From Clostridium punense (GTDB lineage: Bacteria; Bacillota; Clostridia; Clostridiales; Clostridiaceae): a DNA stretch of 64,000 bases. The notes beneath the pieces were generated by a model that had not been told where the DNA came from, made no database searches, and saw only the letters and a list, made by a program, of their open reading frames with translations. This document shows, piece by piece, positions 46,829 to 55,853 of the stretch; the stretch's first letter is position 1; each line of letters begins with the position of its first letter. The stretch is from assembly GCF_017874425.1 (NCBI RefSeq), contig NZ_JAGGLL010000011.1, positions 1 through 64,000 on the forward strand, written 5' to 3'. Position numbers and translations under genes: made by a program.

Positions 46829-47113
46829 ATGGCAGATATTATTAACATCAGATTAACCAAAGATTGCCCAGAAGTATCAGCAATGGATGAGGCTGCAAAG
46901 GCTCTTGGCATATCAAGAAATGAAATGATTGTAAGGGCAATTACTATGATGGTGAACTTTGACACTACCTTCTACAAGAAACTTGAAAAATACAGTGAAA
47001 ATATCAGAGTTCCAATACATCTAACAATCAAAAATACCATTATTAAAAGATGGGCACAGGATAATGCTAAAAAGGCTGTGTGGGTAACTAACAATGACTT
47101 ACTTCTGGAATAG
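46829..47113 (+). CDS. Small RHH-like protein of a phage or plasmid remnant
   Basis: A 94-residue protein with an AAAGGAGG site. The part MDEAAKALGISRNEMIVRAITMMVNF looks like a ribbon-helix-helix or similar short DNA-binding unit. It ends at TAG 47111-47113, but the same frame stays open afterwards to 47389, so the gene may once have been 186 residues long. It opens an 900-bp segment unlike the toxin modules around it. Confidence 0.5.
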   Translation: MADIINIRLTKDCPEVSAMDEAAKALGISRNEMIVRAITMMVNFDTTFYKKLEKYSENIRVPIHLTIKNTIIKRWAQDNAKKAVWVTNNDLLLE

Positions 47114-47389
47114 GCTTATAACGAAGATGGTGTTATTACCACAAAGGAACTTTACGAAATGATCTATAAGCTATCCTTTGAGGAAGAAGCTAGGGAAAGA
47201 TTTAGATTGATTCAAGAGGATATTAACCATGGCATTGAGTTACGAGGAGAAGATAAAGCATTCTATGATGAATTCAAGCCAAAGATGGAGAAGGAAAGCC
47301 TAAGTGAAGGTAGTACATTTTGGGAAGGTGAAGCAGATGGAACAACCAATCAGATGTCTCCACTGCAACCAAAGACTTCTAGACGGTGA
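47114..47389 (+). pseudogene. In-frame continuation of the RHH-like gene after TAG
   Basis: The frame reads on from the TAG at 47111 as AYNEDGVITTKELYEMIYKL and then a charged helix, LSFEEEARERFRLIQEDI, to the stop at 47389. I see no ribosome site for an independent start at 47159. It is the likely C-terminal half of the preceding gene, cut off by one amber codon. Its end overlaps the zinc-ribbon gene. Confidence 0.4.
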
Positions 47390-47456
47390 GTATGTTGTCG
47401 GAACAATGAAATGTTTTAGATGTAAAAGTATAGTTAATCTAAAGAAGGTAAGCTAA
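47337..47456 (+). CDS. 39-residue Com-like zinc-ribbon protein
   Basis: A tiny gene with AAGGTG before its ATG. The protein has two CxxC pairs (RCLHCNQRLL and MKCFRCKS), matching the Com-type zinc ribbon of phage Mu and related small regulators, which bind mRNA or DNA. It overlaps the previous frame. It supports a phage origin for 46829-47755. Confidence 0.65.
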   Translation: MEQPIRCLHCNQRLLDGEYVVGTMKCFRCKSIVNLKKVS

Positions 47457-47605
47457 AAATGAATAGAGAGCATAGAGCCAATAGCATCCGCATAGACGAG
47501 ATAGCAAGAGCCTAGCACAGAGTAATTCTAATCAAGGATTAGGATGAAATGATGTTAGACTCTTTTTTATTGGCACTACTGACTCTTGGAAAGGAAGTGA
47601 AACGA

Positions 47606-47755
47606 ATGAGCGAGATACTGGAAATGGCATTAAGATATTCAGAAGTAGGAATAACAGTTATGCCGCTGCATGGTATTAAGGAAGATGGTTCTTGTACTTG
47701 TAGGAATGGCAGCAACTGTGCCAGTAAAAGCAAGCATCCCATGTTTAATGTATAA
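47606..47755 (+). pseudogene. N-terminal fragment of a primase-polymerase
   Basis: A 49-residue piece starting MSEILEMALRYSEVGITVMPL with a TCRNGSNCASKSKHP knuckle, matching the beginning of bifunctional DNA primase/polymerase (prim-pol) proteins of phages and plasmids. GGAAAGGAAG precedes the ATG. The rest of the gene is gone: from 47756 the sequence is rhs. The junction is abrupt. Confidence 0.6.
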
Positions 47756-47757
47756 CT

Positions 47758-50700
47758 GAAGAAATAGATGCTAAAGGAATTTCAACCTACTATAAATACA
47801 ATTTAATAGGACAAGTTATAGAAAAAAGAGAACCTGTGGAAGAAGAAAATAATGTGGTGTTATATAGTTTAACCCTATTTATTTATGATGAAGCAGGAAA
47901 TAAAATCACTGAACGAAGAAGCAGAGACTTTGTAGATAGTAAAAGCTATTCAAATTATTATCATGAGCTTCACTTTGCCTATGATAAAAATAATAGACTT
48001 ATAGAAGTTAAAGATAATAGCGGAGCAAAAATTAAATATGGATATGATTGCTTAAATAATAAAACCTATGAAGCTTCAAGGATAAATGAAGAGAATTACA
48101 GAAGAATTTACTATAAATATGATAGTATAGGAAACTTAATTGAAACAAAGCAAGAAATTAAAGAAGAAGATCTAACAAGGAAAAACAGTGGAAGAGCAGT
48201 TTTTGCAATTACCACCTATGAGTACGATAAAAATGGAAATATAATCGGCATAAGCACTCCTAAGGGACACAAAATAAAGCAGTGCTATGACAGCTTAGAT
48301 AGAGTTACAGTTAAAGAGGAAATAGATAAGGAAAGTGGAATATTTAGAAGGTATGAGTATGGTTATGATAAGTCAGGAAATATAACTTTCATAAAGGATA
48401 CAAATAATAACACTAGAAGTTATAACTATGACTATCAGCATAGACTAACTCATTTTACAAATGAAAATGGACATACTACTAGATTATTTTATGATAAAAA
48501 CAGCAGAATAATAAAGGAAGTATTGCCAGAACAATATGATAAAGATATAGATGATGGAGCAGGAGTTACTATAAAGTATGATCCTTGGGATAGAGTTAAA
48601 GAAATAAGAAATCCTTTAGGACAACTTACTAAGGAAAACCATTATGATAGCTTAGGAAATATAAAAGAAGCAGTAGATGGCTTAAATAACAAAGTGGAAT
48701 TCACCTATAACTTAGCTGGATTAATGAAGAAGGTAATCACTCCAAATAGCAGAGAAAAAGGAAGAGCAGCTCAAAGCTATAGCTATGATTCAAGAGGAAA
48801 CATCATAGGAATTTGTGATGGAAATGGCAATGAGACAAGGTATAACCTAGATGATTGGGGAAGAATAACAGAAATAATAAACCCTGATGGTTCTATAGAA
48901 AAGTATACCTATGATTATGCAGGAAATATAAACAGTACCCAAGATGGTAATGGAAATATCATAGAGTATGTTTACAACAGCATAAATAAGGTAAAGGAAA
49001 TTAAGGACCAACAAGGAGAAAGTAAATATTTCTATTATGACCTAGAGGAAAACCTAAAAGAAACTGTAGATAGAAATGGAAATTATCTATACTATGGCTA
49101 TAATATAGATAAAAACATAACCTACAGAAAAGATGGACAAGGAACCCTATGGGAAACCTTTGAGTACAACAAGGATGGAACCTTAAGCCTTGCAAAAACT
49201 CTAGGAATGGCCTATAGCTATAGTTACACAAAGGATTTAAAACTAAAATCAAAAGCTACCTGTGGAAGATCCCTATTAGCCTATGAGTATAACAAAAATG
49301 GCAATATTGAAAGCATAGAAGATATAAGTGGTAAAGCTGCAAGATATAGCTATGACAATGCAGGAAGAGTAGAAACAGTCTATGATGAAGACAAAACAAT
49401 GGCTTCCTATAGTTACAACAGTGATGATTCTATCAGTTCCATAGTTTATGGAAATAAAGTTACAACTAAATATAGTTATGATGGAGATAAAAACATAACC
49501 AGTCTTTTAACTGAAACCTCAACTGGAGAAGTTCTTATAGACTATAACTATGTTTATGACCTAAATGGAAATAGACTTCAAAAGGTAGGCAGTAAGCACC
49601 AGAGCCATTATACTTACGACAGCTTAAATAGGTTATCTTCTGCAAGATATAAAACACCAAGTAAGTCCTTAGAAGAAAGCTTCACCTACGATAAGGCAGG
49701 AAATCGATTAAGTAAGACTTCAAATAACATAGTAGAAAAGTATAAATACAGTGCCAAAAATCAACTGCTAGAACTAGAAAAGCCTACAGGCACAATAAGG
49801 TTCTCCTATGATAAGGAAGGGAACTTAACTAAAGAGCATCACCCAGAGGGAATAACTTCTTATAACTACAACAGCTTTAACCAAACAACAAAAGTAGAAA
49901 CAAAAGAAGGAAATACCCTAGTAAGTAGATATGATGCAGAAGGTCTAAGAGTAGAAATAGAAGAAAATGAAAGACTTACAAGATTTATATTTAACAAAGA
50001 AAATATAATAGCAGAACTTGATAAAGATAACAATGTAATAGTAAGATTAACTAGAGGACATGAAGTAATAGGCAGTGAAATAGAAGAAACAAGATTCTAC
50101 TATCACCAAGAAGAACAAGGAAGCACCGCCTATATAACTAATGAAAAAGAAGAAATAGAAAACAGCTACTTCTATGATGCCTTTGGAGTTCTTTTAGAAG
50201 CAGAGGGAGAAGTTCCAAATAGGATAACCTATACCGGTCAGCAATATGACTCAGTAACCCAGCAATACTACCTAAGAGCCAGAAACTACAACCCAGTAAT
50301 AGGAAGGTTCACACAGGAGGATACCTATAGAGGGGATGGGTTGAATCTATATGATTACTGCCATAGTAATCCAGTGATTTATTATGATCCTAGTGGTTAT
50401 ATGTATTGTGGATCTAAGAAGAATAGTTTTGATAAAAAGGGTAACATAAAGAGATTTGAGGTAACTGATTATGATGATTTTAGAAATAGATCTATAAAAG
50501 GTGACAACTTAGAAGGTCATGAGTTATTACAACATGCGTATTTAAGGGATCAATATTTGGCACCAAATAATTTATCTAAAAATAGACTTTCAAGTAATGC
50601 ATCAAAAAATAATCCAGTTATTGCACTAGACAGAGAAACACATAAAATAGTTAATAAGCTGCAACAAGAAATCGTTCCAGTAACTGGAGTAAAAGGAAGG

Positions 50701-50814
50701 CAGCATATTGAAGCGAATATAAGAGTTTTAAGATACTTAAACATTCCAAGGAAAAAAGTTAATAAACTAGCTAAAAAAGCTGTGAAGCATGCTCTGGATT
50801 TAGGAATATTTTAA
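47758..50814 (+). CDS. 5'-truncated Rhs with His-rich toxin tip (Rhs copy 2)
   Basis: From 47756 the DNA matches the large Rhs gene from about 29603 to 32250 almost base for base and in frame. The VgrG part, hydrophobic segment and first YD-repeats are missing, and no start with a ribosome site remains; GTG 47836 is the first candidate. After YDPSGYMYCGSKK the tail is unique: GHELLQHAYLRDQYLAP, then NNPVIALDRETHKIVNKLQQ and a basic helical end. I do not recognise this toxin; conserved-looking His and Asp suggest a nuclease. It is likely silent unless recombined into the full gene. Confidence 0.8.
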   Translation, partial: EEIDAKGISTYYKYNLIGQVIEKREPVEEENNVVLYSLTLFIYDEAGNKITERRSRDFVDSKSYSNYYHELHFAYDKNNRLIEVKDNSGAKIKYGYDCLNNKTYEASRINEENYRRIYYKYDSIGNLIETKQEIKEEDLTRKNSGRAVFAITTYEYDKNGNIIGISTPKGHKIKQCYDSLDRVTVKEEIDKESGIFRRYEYGYDKSGNITFIKDTNNNTRSYNYDYQHRLTHFTNENGHTTRLFYDKNSRIIKEVLPEQYDKDIDDGAGVTIKYDPWDRVKEIRNPLGQLTKENHYDSLGNIKEAVDGLNNKVEFTYNLAGLMKKVITPNSREKGRAAQSYSYDSRGNIIGICDGNGNETRYNLDDWGRITEIINPDGSIEKYTYDYAGNINSTQDGNGNIIEYVYNSINKVKEIKDQQGESKYFYYDLEENLKETVDRNGNYLYYGYNIDKNITYRKDGQGTLWETFEYNKDGTLSLAKTLGMAYSYSYTKDLKLKSKATCGRSLLAYEYNKNGNIESIEDISGKAARYSYDNAGRVETVYDEDKTMASYSYNSDDSISSIVYGNKVTTKYSYDGDKNITSLLTETSTGEVLIDYNYVYDLNGNRLQKVGSKHQSHYTYDSLNRLSSARYKTPSKSLEESFTYDKAGNRLSKTSNNIVEKYKYSAKNQLLELEKPTGTIRFSYDKEGNLTKEHHPEGITSYNYNSFNQTTKVETKEGNTLVSRYDAEGLRVEIEENERLTRFIFNKENIIAELDKDNNVIVRLTRGHEVIGSEIEETRFYYHQEEQGSTAYITNEKEEIENSYFYDAFGVLLEAEGEVPNRITYTGQQYDSVTQQYYLRARNYNPVIGRFTQEDTYRGDGLNLYDYCHSNPVIYYDPSGYMYCGSKKNSFDKKGNIKRFEVTDYDDFRNRSIKGDNLEGHELLQHAYLRDQYLAPNNLSKNRLSSNASKNNPVIALDRETHKIVNKLQQEIVPVTGVKGRQHIEANIRVLRYLNIPRKKVNKLAKKAVKHALDLGIF

Positions 50815-50839
50815 AATTTATGGAGGTACTTTGATATAA

Positions 50840-51511
50840 ATGGAAAAGGAAAAATTGATAGCAGAACTATATAAAAATGTAAGAACAAGTGATTTTCTTA
50901 GTCAATCTTATGATATACTTGATAAGTTAAACCAATACAATGATTTAGATGATACTATAGAACCACTTATAAAACTAATAGAATCAAATTCAGATGTTGA
51001 TTTTGGGAATCCAGGACCATTGGTACATTACTTAGAAGAACTAAATGAGGAGATTTATTTAGTTAAATTAATTGAATCAATTAGAAGAAATCCAACAGAG
51101 CATACACTATTTATGTTTAATAGAACAATAAACAGTTTAAATGATTACTTAAAGGAAGAATGTATTGGTATATTACAGTCAGTTGTTGAGTCGGCAAGTA
51201 TACCATTAGATTTAAAGAATATAGCAAATCATTATCTTTCCTTCCAAAAGGGAAAAAATGAGGTCAACGAAACAGTGGAAGAAGTTGACATAGTCTTAGC
51301 TAAATCTTTAAATAATAAAAGTGATTTAATTAAAATAAAGAATATATTAGGTCTTGACATATCTATTAGAGAATTATTTGATTGTACAGGTAATTTACCA
51401 GTTACTCTTCTTAAATCAATTCCAATTGGGAGGGCAAAGCAAAAGATGAATGAGCTTGGTGATATAAGTTCAAAAATTCAACTTGTAAGAGTAAGTGATA
51501 ACCAAAGTTAA
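50840..51511 (+). CDS. Immunity protein of Rhs copy 2, with L7/L12-like tail
   Basis: A 223-residue protein 25 bp after the Rhs tip. The first 135 residues include FGNPGPLVHYLEELNEEIYL and FMFNRTINSL, a signature seen in a family of toxin-immunity proteins. Residues about 150-220 (SDLIKIKNILGLDISIRELF then SIPIGRAKQKMNELGD) resemble the C-terminal domain of ribosomal protein L7/L12, which is odd for an immunity protein. TGGAGGTA lies rather far (about 13 bases) before the ATG. Confidence 0.6.
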   Translation: MEKEKLIAELYKNVRTSDFLSQSYDILDKLNQYNDLDDTIEPLIKLIESNSDVDFGNPGPLVHYLEELNEEIYLVKLIESIRRNPTEHTLFMFNRTINSLNDYLKEECIGILQSVVESASIPLDLKNIANHYLSFQKGKNEVNETVEEVDIVLAKSLNNKSDLIKIKNILGLDISIRELFDCTGNLPVTLLKSIPIGRAKQKMNELGDISSKIQLVRVSDNQS

Positions 51512-51685
51512 AGTGCTGAATATAAAAAATATAAATGTAATTACAAAATCATATATTCGGTTTTAAATACTTAAAAATGCTGAGTTTAAGAGTTCTTAAG
51601 TCAGCAAGAAGTGTCCTTGTTATGCAACTACAACAATATAGTGGTATGAAACTAAAGCAAAATTTAAACGTATATTATAACAATA

Positions 51686-51725
51686 AGAGTCAATGATTCC
51701 TATAAAGAAGTATTGGCTCTTTTCT
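51686..51725 (+). terminator. Terminator before Rhs copy 3
   Basis: A 9-bp stem (51686-51694 with 51712-51720; AGAGTCAAT arm) and TTTTC end. It sits directly before the rhs tip at 51727. Confidence 0.65.
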
Positions 51726-51726
51726 C

Positions 51727-52473
51727 ATGAGAAGAAATGAAAACAGCTACTTCTATGATGCCTTTGGAGTTTTACTTGAAGGAATAGAAAAAGTTCCAAA
51801 TAGAATAACCTACACTGGTCAGCAATATGACCCAGTAACCCAGCAATACTACTTTAGAGCAAGAAACTACAAACCAGTAATAGGAAGGTTCACACAAGAA
51901 GATGCCTATAGAGGAGACAGATTAAATCTATATGATTACTGCCATAGTAATTCAGTGATTTATTATGATCCTAGTGGGTATATGTATTGTGGATCTAAGA
52001 AGAGTAGTTTTGATAAGAATGGGCTAAGTGAAGCTATTGATGCTGGAAGTAACTCTCACCATCAAATGAATGGTAAAGTCATTAGAGGAGGAAATGTAAT
52101 ATTTGAACAAAACTATACAAGTGGTGGCGGTGTAGGAGGACATAGAGATGGTCTATTACATCATACTGAAAGAAAGTTTTTAAATGATGCTGACATGATA
52201 GTAGATGCTGGCGACCATTTAAGTATGGTGGGATCATTAGACCCGTGTAAACCAGGTTGTCAGCCAACAATAAGAAAATTCATTCAAGATAATGGAGTTA
52301 CAGCTGCTTATAAAGCAACAGATACTGGAAGAGTTTTTACATGGAAGCCTTTTAATGATGTAAATTTAAAAGGAACAGTACTTCAAACTGTTACCGACAA
52401 TAATGGAAATGTAATTGGGAAATGGAGATATTGGCAAAATAGTAAAGGATACTGGAAGAGAGCAAAATATTAG
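51727..52473 (+). CDS. Displaced Rhs tip with deaminase-like toxin (Rhs copy 3)
   Basis: Rhs sequence starts abruptly near 51738 (ENSYFYDAFGVLLEG) and covers only the last 80 core residues, to YDPSGYMYCGSKK. The toxin of about 150 residues follows, with GLLHHTERKFL (zinc-binding His and Glu) and SLDPCKPGCQPTIRKF (the PCxxxC pair) in deaminase order. A nucleic-acid or nucleotide deaminase is likely. The ATG at 51727 has no proper ribosome site and sits behind a terminator, so the tip is probably silent. A SUKH immunity gene follows. Confidence 0.75.
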   Translation: MRRNENSYFYDAFGVLLEGIEKVPNRITYTGQQYDPVTQQYYFRARNYKPVIGRFTQEDAYRGDRLNLYDYCHSNSVIYYDPSGYMYCGSKKSSFDKNGLSEAIDAGSNSHHQMNGKVIRGGNVIFEQNYTSGGGVGGHRDGLLHHTERKFLNDADMIVDAGDHLSMVGSLDPCKPGCQPTIRKFIQDNGVTAAYKATDTGRVFTWKPFNDVNLKGTVLQTVTDNNGNVIGKWRYWQNSKGYWKRAKY

Positions 52474-52488
52474 AAGTGAGGTAAAAGT

Positions 52489-53127
52489 ATGCTACAAGAG
52501 ATGTTTGATGAATTAAATAAGTATTTAATTGAAGTTCCCCAAAAAGTTGAAATATCAAAGATAAATCAAAAGGAGAAGCAATTAGGTTTAACTATTCCAG
52601 AAAGTATGAAAGATTTTTATGAGTATTATGGAAGTGATGGCACTATATTAAATGCGTTTTATATTTTTGATAAGTTGGAAAATGTTTGTATTGAAAATAA
52701 AGCATTAACATTTGGATATACACATCAAAAAATAAACAGATTAGGAGTAACTTTAGAAAGGTTAAACAGTAAATTTCAATCTATTAGTTTCTTTTCTGAG
52801 GAACTACATGATTGGTTTTCAGAAGGAGCAGTTTTTCCAGAAAGTTTTTTCTTTAACATTGCAGCATGGCAAATTTTAAATTTATTACCTGCAGTAGTTA
52901 GGATGGAACTTAAAAATGATGAATTTGAAAAATTGTGTCAGAAGAAGTTTGAATTTTTTAATGAAGATAAGAAGTATGTTAAAGGGTATAAGATAATAGC
53001 ATGTAAATATAATAGGATATTAGGGTGTTATTTACGTGAAGATGAGGAACTTTATTTAGGTACACAAGACGATGAATTACTTGAAAATCTTAAAAAAGAA
53101 CTAGAAATGGATTTTAACTGGCTTTAG
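52489..53127 (+). CDS. SUKH family immunity protein for Rhs copy 3
   Basis: A 212-residue SUKH-type protein: ISKINQKEKQLGLTIPESMKDFYEYYGSD-type opening (LTIPESMKDFYEYYG), then SISFFSEELHDWF and QDDELLENLKKELEMDF at the end. It begins 15 bp after the deaminase tip with AAGTGAGG upstream. It very likely neutralises that toxin. Confidence 0.75.
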   Translation: MLQEMFDELNKYLIEVPQKVEISKINQKEKQLGLTIPESMKDFYEYYGSDGTILNAFYIFDKLENVCIENKALTFGYTHQKINRLGVTLERLNSKFQSISFFSEELHDWFSEGAVFPESFFFNIAAWQILNLLPAVVRMELKNDEFEKLCQKKFEFFNEDKKYVKGYKIIACKYNRILGCYLREDEELYLGTQDDELLENLKKELEMDFNWL

Positions 53128-53248
53128 AAGTTAACGAAAACTTTCATGCAAACTAGGAATGAAAGGGTGTTGACATTAGAGATTAAATCAACTAATTACT
53201 AAATGATATATTCTATAATATTAAAATAAATAAAACATTAAAAGTCAC

Positions 53249-53284
53249 AAATCCTCCCAGAGAAAAATCTAGCTGGGAGGATTT
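53249..53284. repeat. Perfect 12-bp stem-loop
   Basis: AAATCCTCCCAG pairs with its complement across a 12-base loop. No T run follows, and no gene lies within 100 bases. It may end transcription of the module before it. Confidence 0.55.
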
Positions 53285-53386
53285 AGTGATGATAAGAGAG
53301 AAGAAATTTTAAAATGCAAATTAAATATGCTATTTTAAAAGCAAATCAAATGAGTATTAGCTTCTTTTTTTACTAAGGAGCATTAA

Positions 53387-54322
53387 CTAGATGGAATAAC
53401 TTCTTATAACTACAACAGCGTTAGCCAAACAACAAAAGTAGAAACAAAAGAAGGAAATACTCTTGTAAGTAGATATGATGCAGAAGATCTAAGAGTAGAA
53501 ATAGAAGAAAATGAAAGACTAACAAGGTTTATATTCAACAAAGAAAATATAATAGCAGAACTTGATAAAGACAACAATGTAATAGTAAGATTAACTAGAG
53601 GACATGAAGTAATAGGCAGTGAAGTAGAAGAAACTAGATTCTATTATCACCAAGAAGAACAGGGAAGTACCGCCTATATAACAGATGAGCAAGAAGAAGT
53701 ACAAAACAGCTACTTCTATGATGCCTTTGGAGTTTTACTTGAAGAAACTAAAAATGTTCCAAATAGAATAACTTACACTGGTCAACAATATGACGCAATA
53801 ACCCAGCAATACTACCTTAGAGCCAGAAACTACAACCCAGTAATAGGAAGATTCACACAAGAAGATACCTATAGAGGAGATGGATTAAATCTATATGATT
53901 ACTGCCATAGTAATCCCGTGGTTTATTATGATCCTAGTGGGTATAAGAAGAAAGGAATGGATTGCGGGGGTAAGGGAGATAGTTTTGGTAAAAATGATAA
54001 GGATGAGATTATAGAGGACTTAGGAGATGGTACATTTAAAATAAAGAACTGGGATGGATATCCTAATGGACCAAAACCAGATGGACCATTTAAGATATTG
54101 GAAGGGGAGAAGTATGATTCTGCAAGAAAAGAAGCAAACAAGGCAAATGCCAATATACACAAACAAAATCCTTCGGTAAAAGGTATGCAGATTCATGAGG
54201 TTCATCCAGTGAAATTTGGAGGTAGTCCAACCAATATTACTAATAAGATACCTTTGACGCCAAAGGAACATGCTAAGTATACAACTTGGTGGAATAGGTT
54301 ACTCAGAAAAATAAAAAAATAA
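53387..54322 (+). CDS. Displaced Rhs tip with HNH-type toxin (Rhs copy 4)
   Basis: Rhs sequence resumes at about 53378, with a TAA at 53384-53386, and is then in frame from GITSYNYNSVSQTT through YDPSGYK; no ATG, GTG or TTG start is available before GTG 53918. The tail after the core is short, ending GMQIHEVHPVKFGGSP, then NKIPLTPKEHAKYTTWWN, the pattern of an HNH/His-Me nuclease toxin (HEVHPV, an Asn, and a late His). It must recombine into a full rhs to be delivered. A SUKH immunity gene follows. Confidence 0.75.
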   Translation, partial: LDGITSYNYNSVSQTTKVETKEGNTLVSRYDAEDLRVEIEENERLTRFIFNKENIIAELDKDNNVIVRLTRGHEVIGSEVEETRFYYHQEEQGSTAYITDEQEEVQNSYFYDAFGVLLEETKNVPNRITYTGQQYDAITQQYYLRARNYNPVIGRFTQEDTYRGDGLNLYDYCHSNPVVYYDPSGYKKKGMDCGGKGDSFGKNDKDEIIEDLGDGTFKIKNWDGYPNGPKPDGPFKILEGEKYDSARKEANKANANIHKQNPSVKGMQIHEVHPVKFGGSPTNITNKIPLTPKEHAKYTTWWNRLLRKIKK

Positions 54323-54342
54323 ATACAGTGGAGGGAAAATAT

Positions 54343-54750
54343 ATGAGTGAAAGTATAATTAAATATCTTGGTAAAATGAATCTTAATGCACCAACAACTA
54401 CAGCAAATCTTGAGAATACAGAGCAAATTTTAAATATACAGTTCCCAATGAATTATAAAGAATTTATAAAAGAATTTAATGGTGCTGAAGGTGAAATTGG
54501 TCCAAATAAATATGTAGTATTTTGGTCTTTAGAAGATATTGTAGAGTTAAATGAAGCATATGAGGTAAATGAGTTTGCACCAGGGTTAATTTTAATTGGT
54601 TCAGATGGTGCAGATACAGCATATGCATTTGATAATAGATATAATTCAAAACCAATTGTTGAGGTACCATTTATAGGCATGGATTTGGAAGAAGTAAAGG
54701 TGTGTACTGATACATTTGAAGAGTTTTTAGAATATCTATATAAATCATAG
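54343..54750 (+). CDS. SUKH family immunity protein for the HNH toxin
   Basis: A 135-residue SUKH protein: LENTEQILNIQFPMNYKEFI, FNGAEGEIGPNKYVVFWSLE and LILIGSDGADTAYAFD are classic SMI1/KNR4 landmarks. GGAGGG before the ATG at 54343 selects it over the GTG at 54328. It starts 20 bp after the HNH tip and should be its partner. Confidence 0.85.
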   Translation: MSESIIKYLGKMNLNAPTTTANLENTEQILNIQFPMNYKEFIKEFNGAEGEIGPNKYVVFWSLEDIVELNEAYEVNEFAPGLILIGSDGADTAYAFDNRYNSKPIVEVPFIGMDLEEVKVCTDTFEEFLEYLYKS

Positions 54751-54883
54751 ATATAGGCTTATGGTTTCATTATAAAAAAGGCTGATTTTATTTGTGAATA
54801 AGCTTATAATGTTGTTAAAATTTAATATAATGGTAAATCAATGCTCACTCTATAATTGTATTTGAGCAGTGATAAAAGACAAG

Positions 54884-54917
54884 ATGAACTAGCTGAAAAT
54901 TAAGTAGGCTAGTTCAT
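54884..54917 (+). terminator. Hairpin after the HNH-immunity pair
   Basis: A 10-bp stem (ATGAACTAGC arm, 54884-54893 with 54908-54917). Its loop GAAAATTAAGTAG closely matches that of the hairpin at 33172, showing common origin. No T run follows. Confidence 0.5.
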
Positions 54918-54924
54918 TGGAGCT

Positions 54925-55242
54925 TATAGTGAAAAATCTGATAATATTATTCACATGGACTGTAATTAGGAGATCAGAAGGTAACACACTTACACCTACT
55001 ATAAAAAAATATATGTAAATAAAGGTATAAGGAATGAAATACCTGGTGCAAAGCCAAATAATAGACCTGATATTATGGGTGTAAGAAAGGATGGCAAGAT
55101 AGATCAAGTAGAAGTTCCAAGCAAGACAGACTCAATAGAAAAGTTATTAGAAAGAATGGGAATAAATAAAGATATTATGGGAGATAGAGCTGGAACTTCA
55201 AAGATTAAAAAAATAAGAAAAATAAAAAAGATTAATAAGTAG
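54925..55242 (+). pseudogene. Decayed PD-(D/E)xK-like nuclease toxin domain
   Basis: From about 54965 one frame gives RRSEGNTLTPTIKKYM; after a frame slip, the frame from 55021 reads RNEIPGAKPNNRPDIMGV, then RKDGKIDQVEVPSKTDSIEK and a basic tail to TAG 55240-55242. RPD followed by D-Q-V-E-V-P-S-K is the core of a PD-(D/E)xK nuclease fold found in polymorphic toxins. The N-terminal half is damaged and no carrier remains. The intact gene at 55266 is its probable immunity. Confidence 0.65.
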
Positions 55243-55265
55243 AAAGCAAAAAGTAGGAGGATAAG

Positions 55266-55769
55266 ATGCTGGAAGATATACTAGTATCAATAACACTATA
55301 TGGAGAAATAGAACACAAATACTCTTGGTTAGATTGGTATAAACATTGTAAAAGGTTAATTTTTCAACTTGGATATCAACCTAATTATATTTCAATTGAA
55401 AGCGATTCAATTAAATCAGATAAAGTATTAAACTTAGAAAAAAAAGAGAAGAAAATATTATCTTCAATTAATAGTAGTGATAATATTAAATGGTTGTCAG
55501 TATATTCATTACCAGATGACTTCACTACTGCCGCATTTGATTATAATGTACTTCTTACTAGAAATAGTAAGTTTTTGAGTATGATTGTAAATAAAGAGGT
55601 TTATTTGAACCTAAGTCTAGATAGTACCTTATCTGAATTGGAAAAGTTTATTAAGCTTAACAGTGGAGAGATTTATGAGATGCATAGGGATGAGAGTCCA
55701 TTACTTTATGCAGCTGGATTAAATGAGGCATCTGAATTTGACACATTAAAAATAATTAAGAAACTATAA
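55266..55769 (+). CDS. Probable immunity protein of the decayed nuclease toxin
   Basis: A 167-residue protein with AGGAGGATAAG upstream, 23 bp after the toxin remnant. It contains YGEIEHKYSWLDWYKHCKR, KWLSVYSLPDDFTTAAFD and FIKLNSGEIYEMHRD. I recognise no family by motif. Position is the evidence. Confidence 0.55.
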   Translation: MLEDILVSITLYGEIEHKYSWLDWYKHCKRLIFQLGYQPNYISIESDSIKSDKVLNLEKKEKKILSSINSSDNIKWLSVYSLPDDFTTAAFDYNVLLTRNSKFLSMIVNKEVYLNLSLDSTLSELEKFIKLNSGEIYEMHRDESPLLYAAGLNEASEFDTLKIIKKL

Positions 55770-55853
55770 TAGAGTTAAAATCCAGTTAAATTATGTAATT
55801 TAATTGGATTTAACCTTTAAAGGACAAAGTAACTTTTTTTAGGAGGTTTTATA

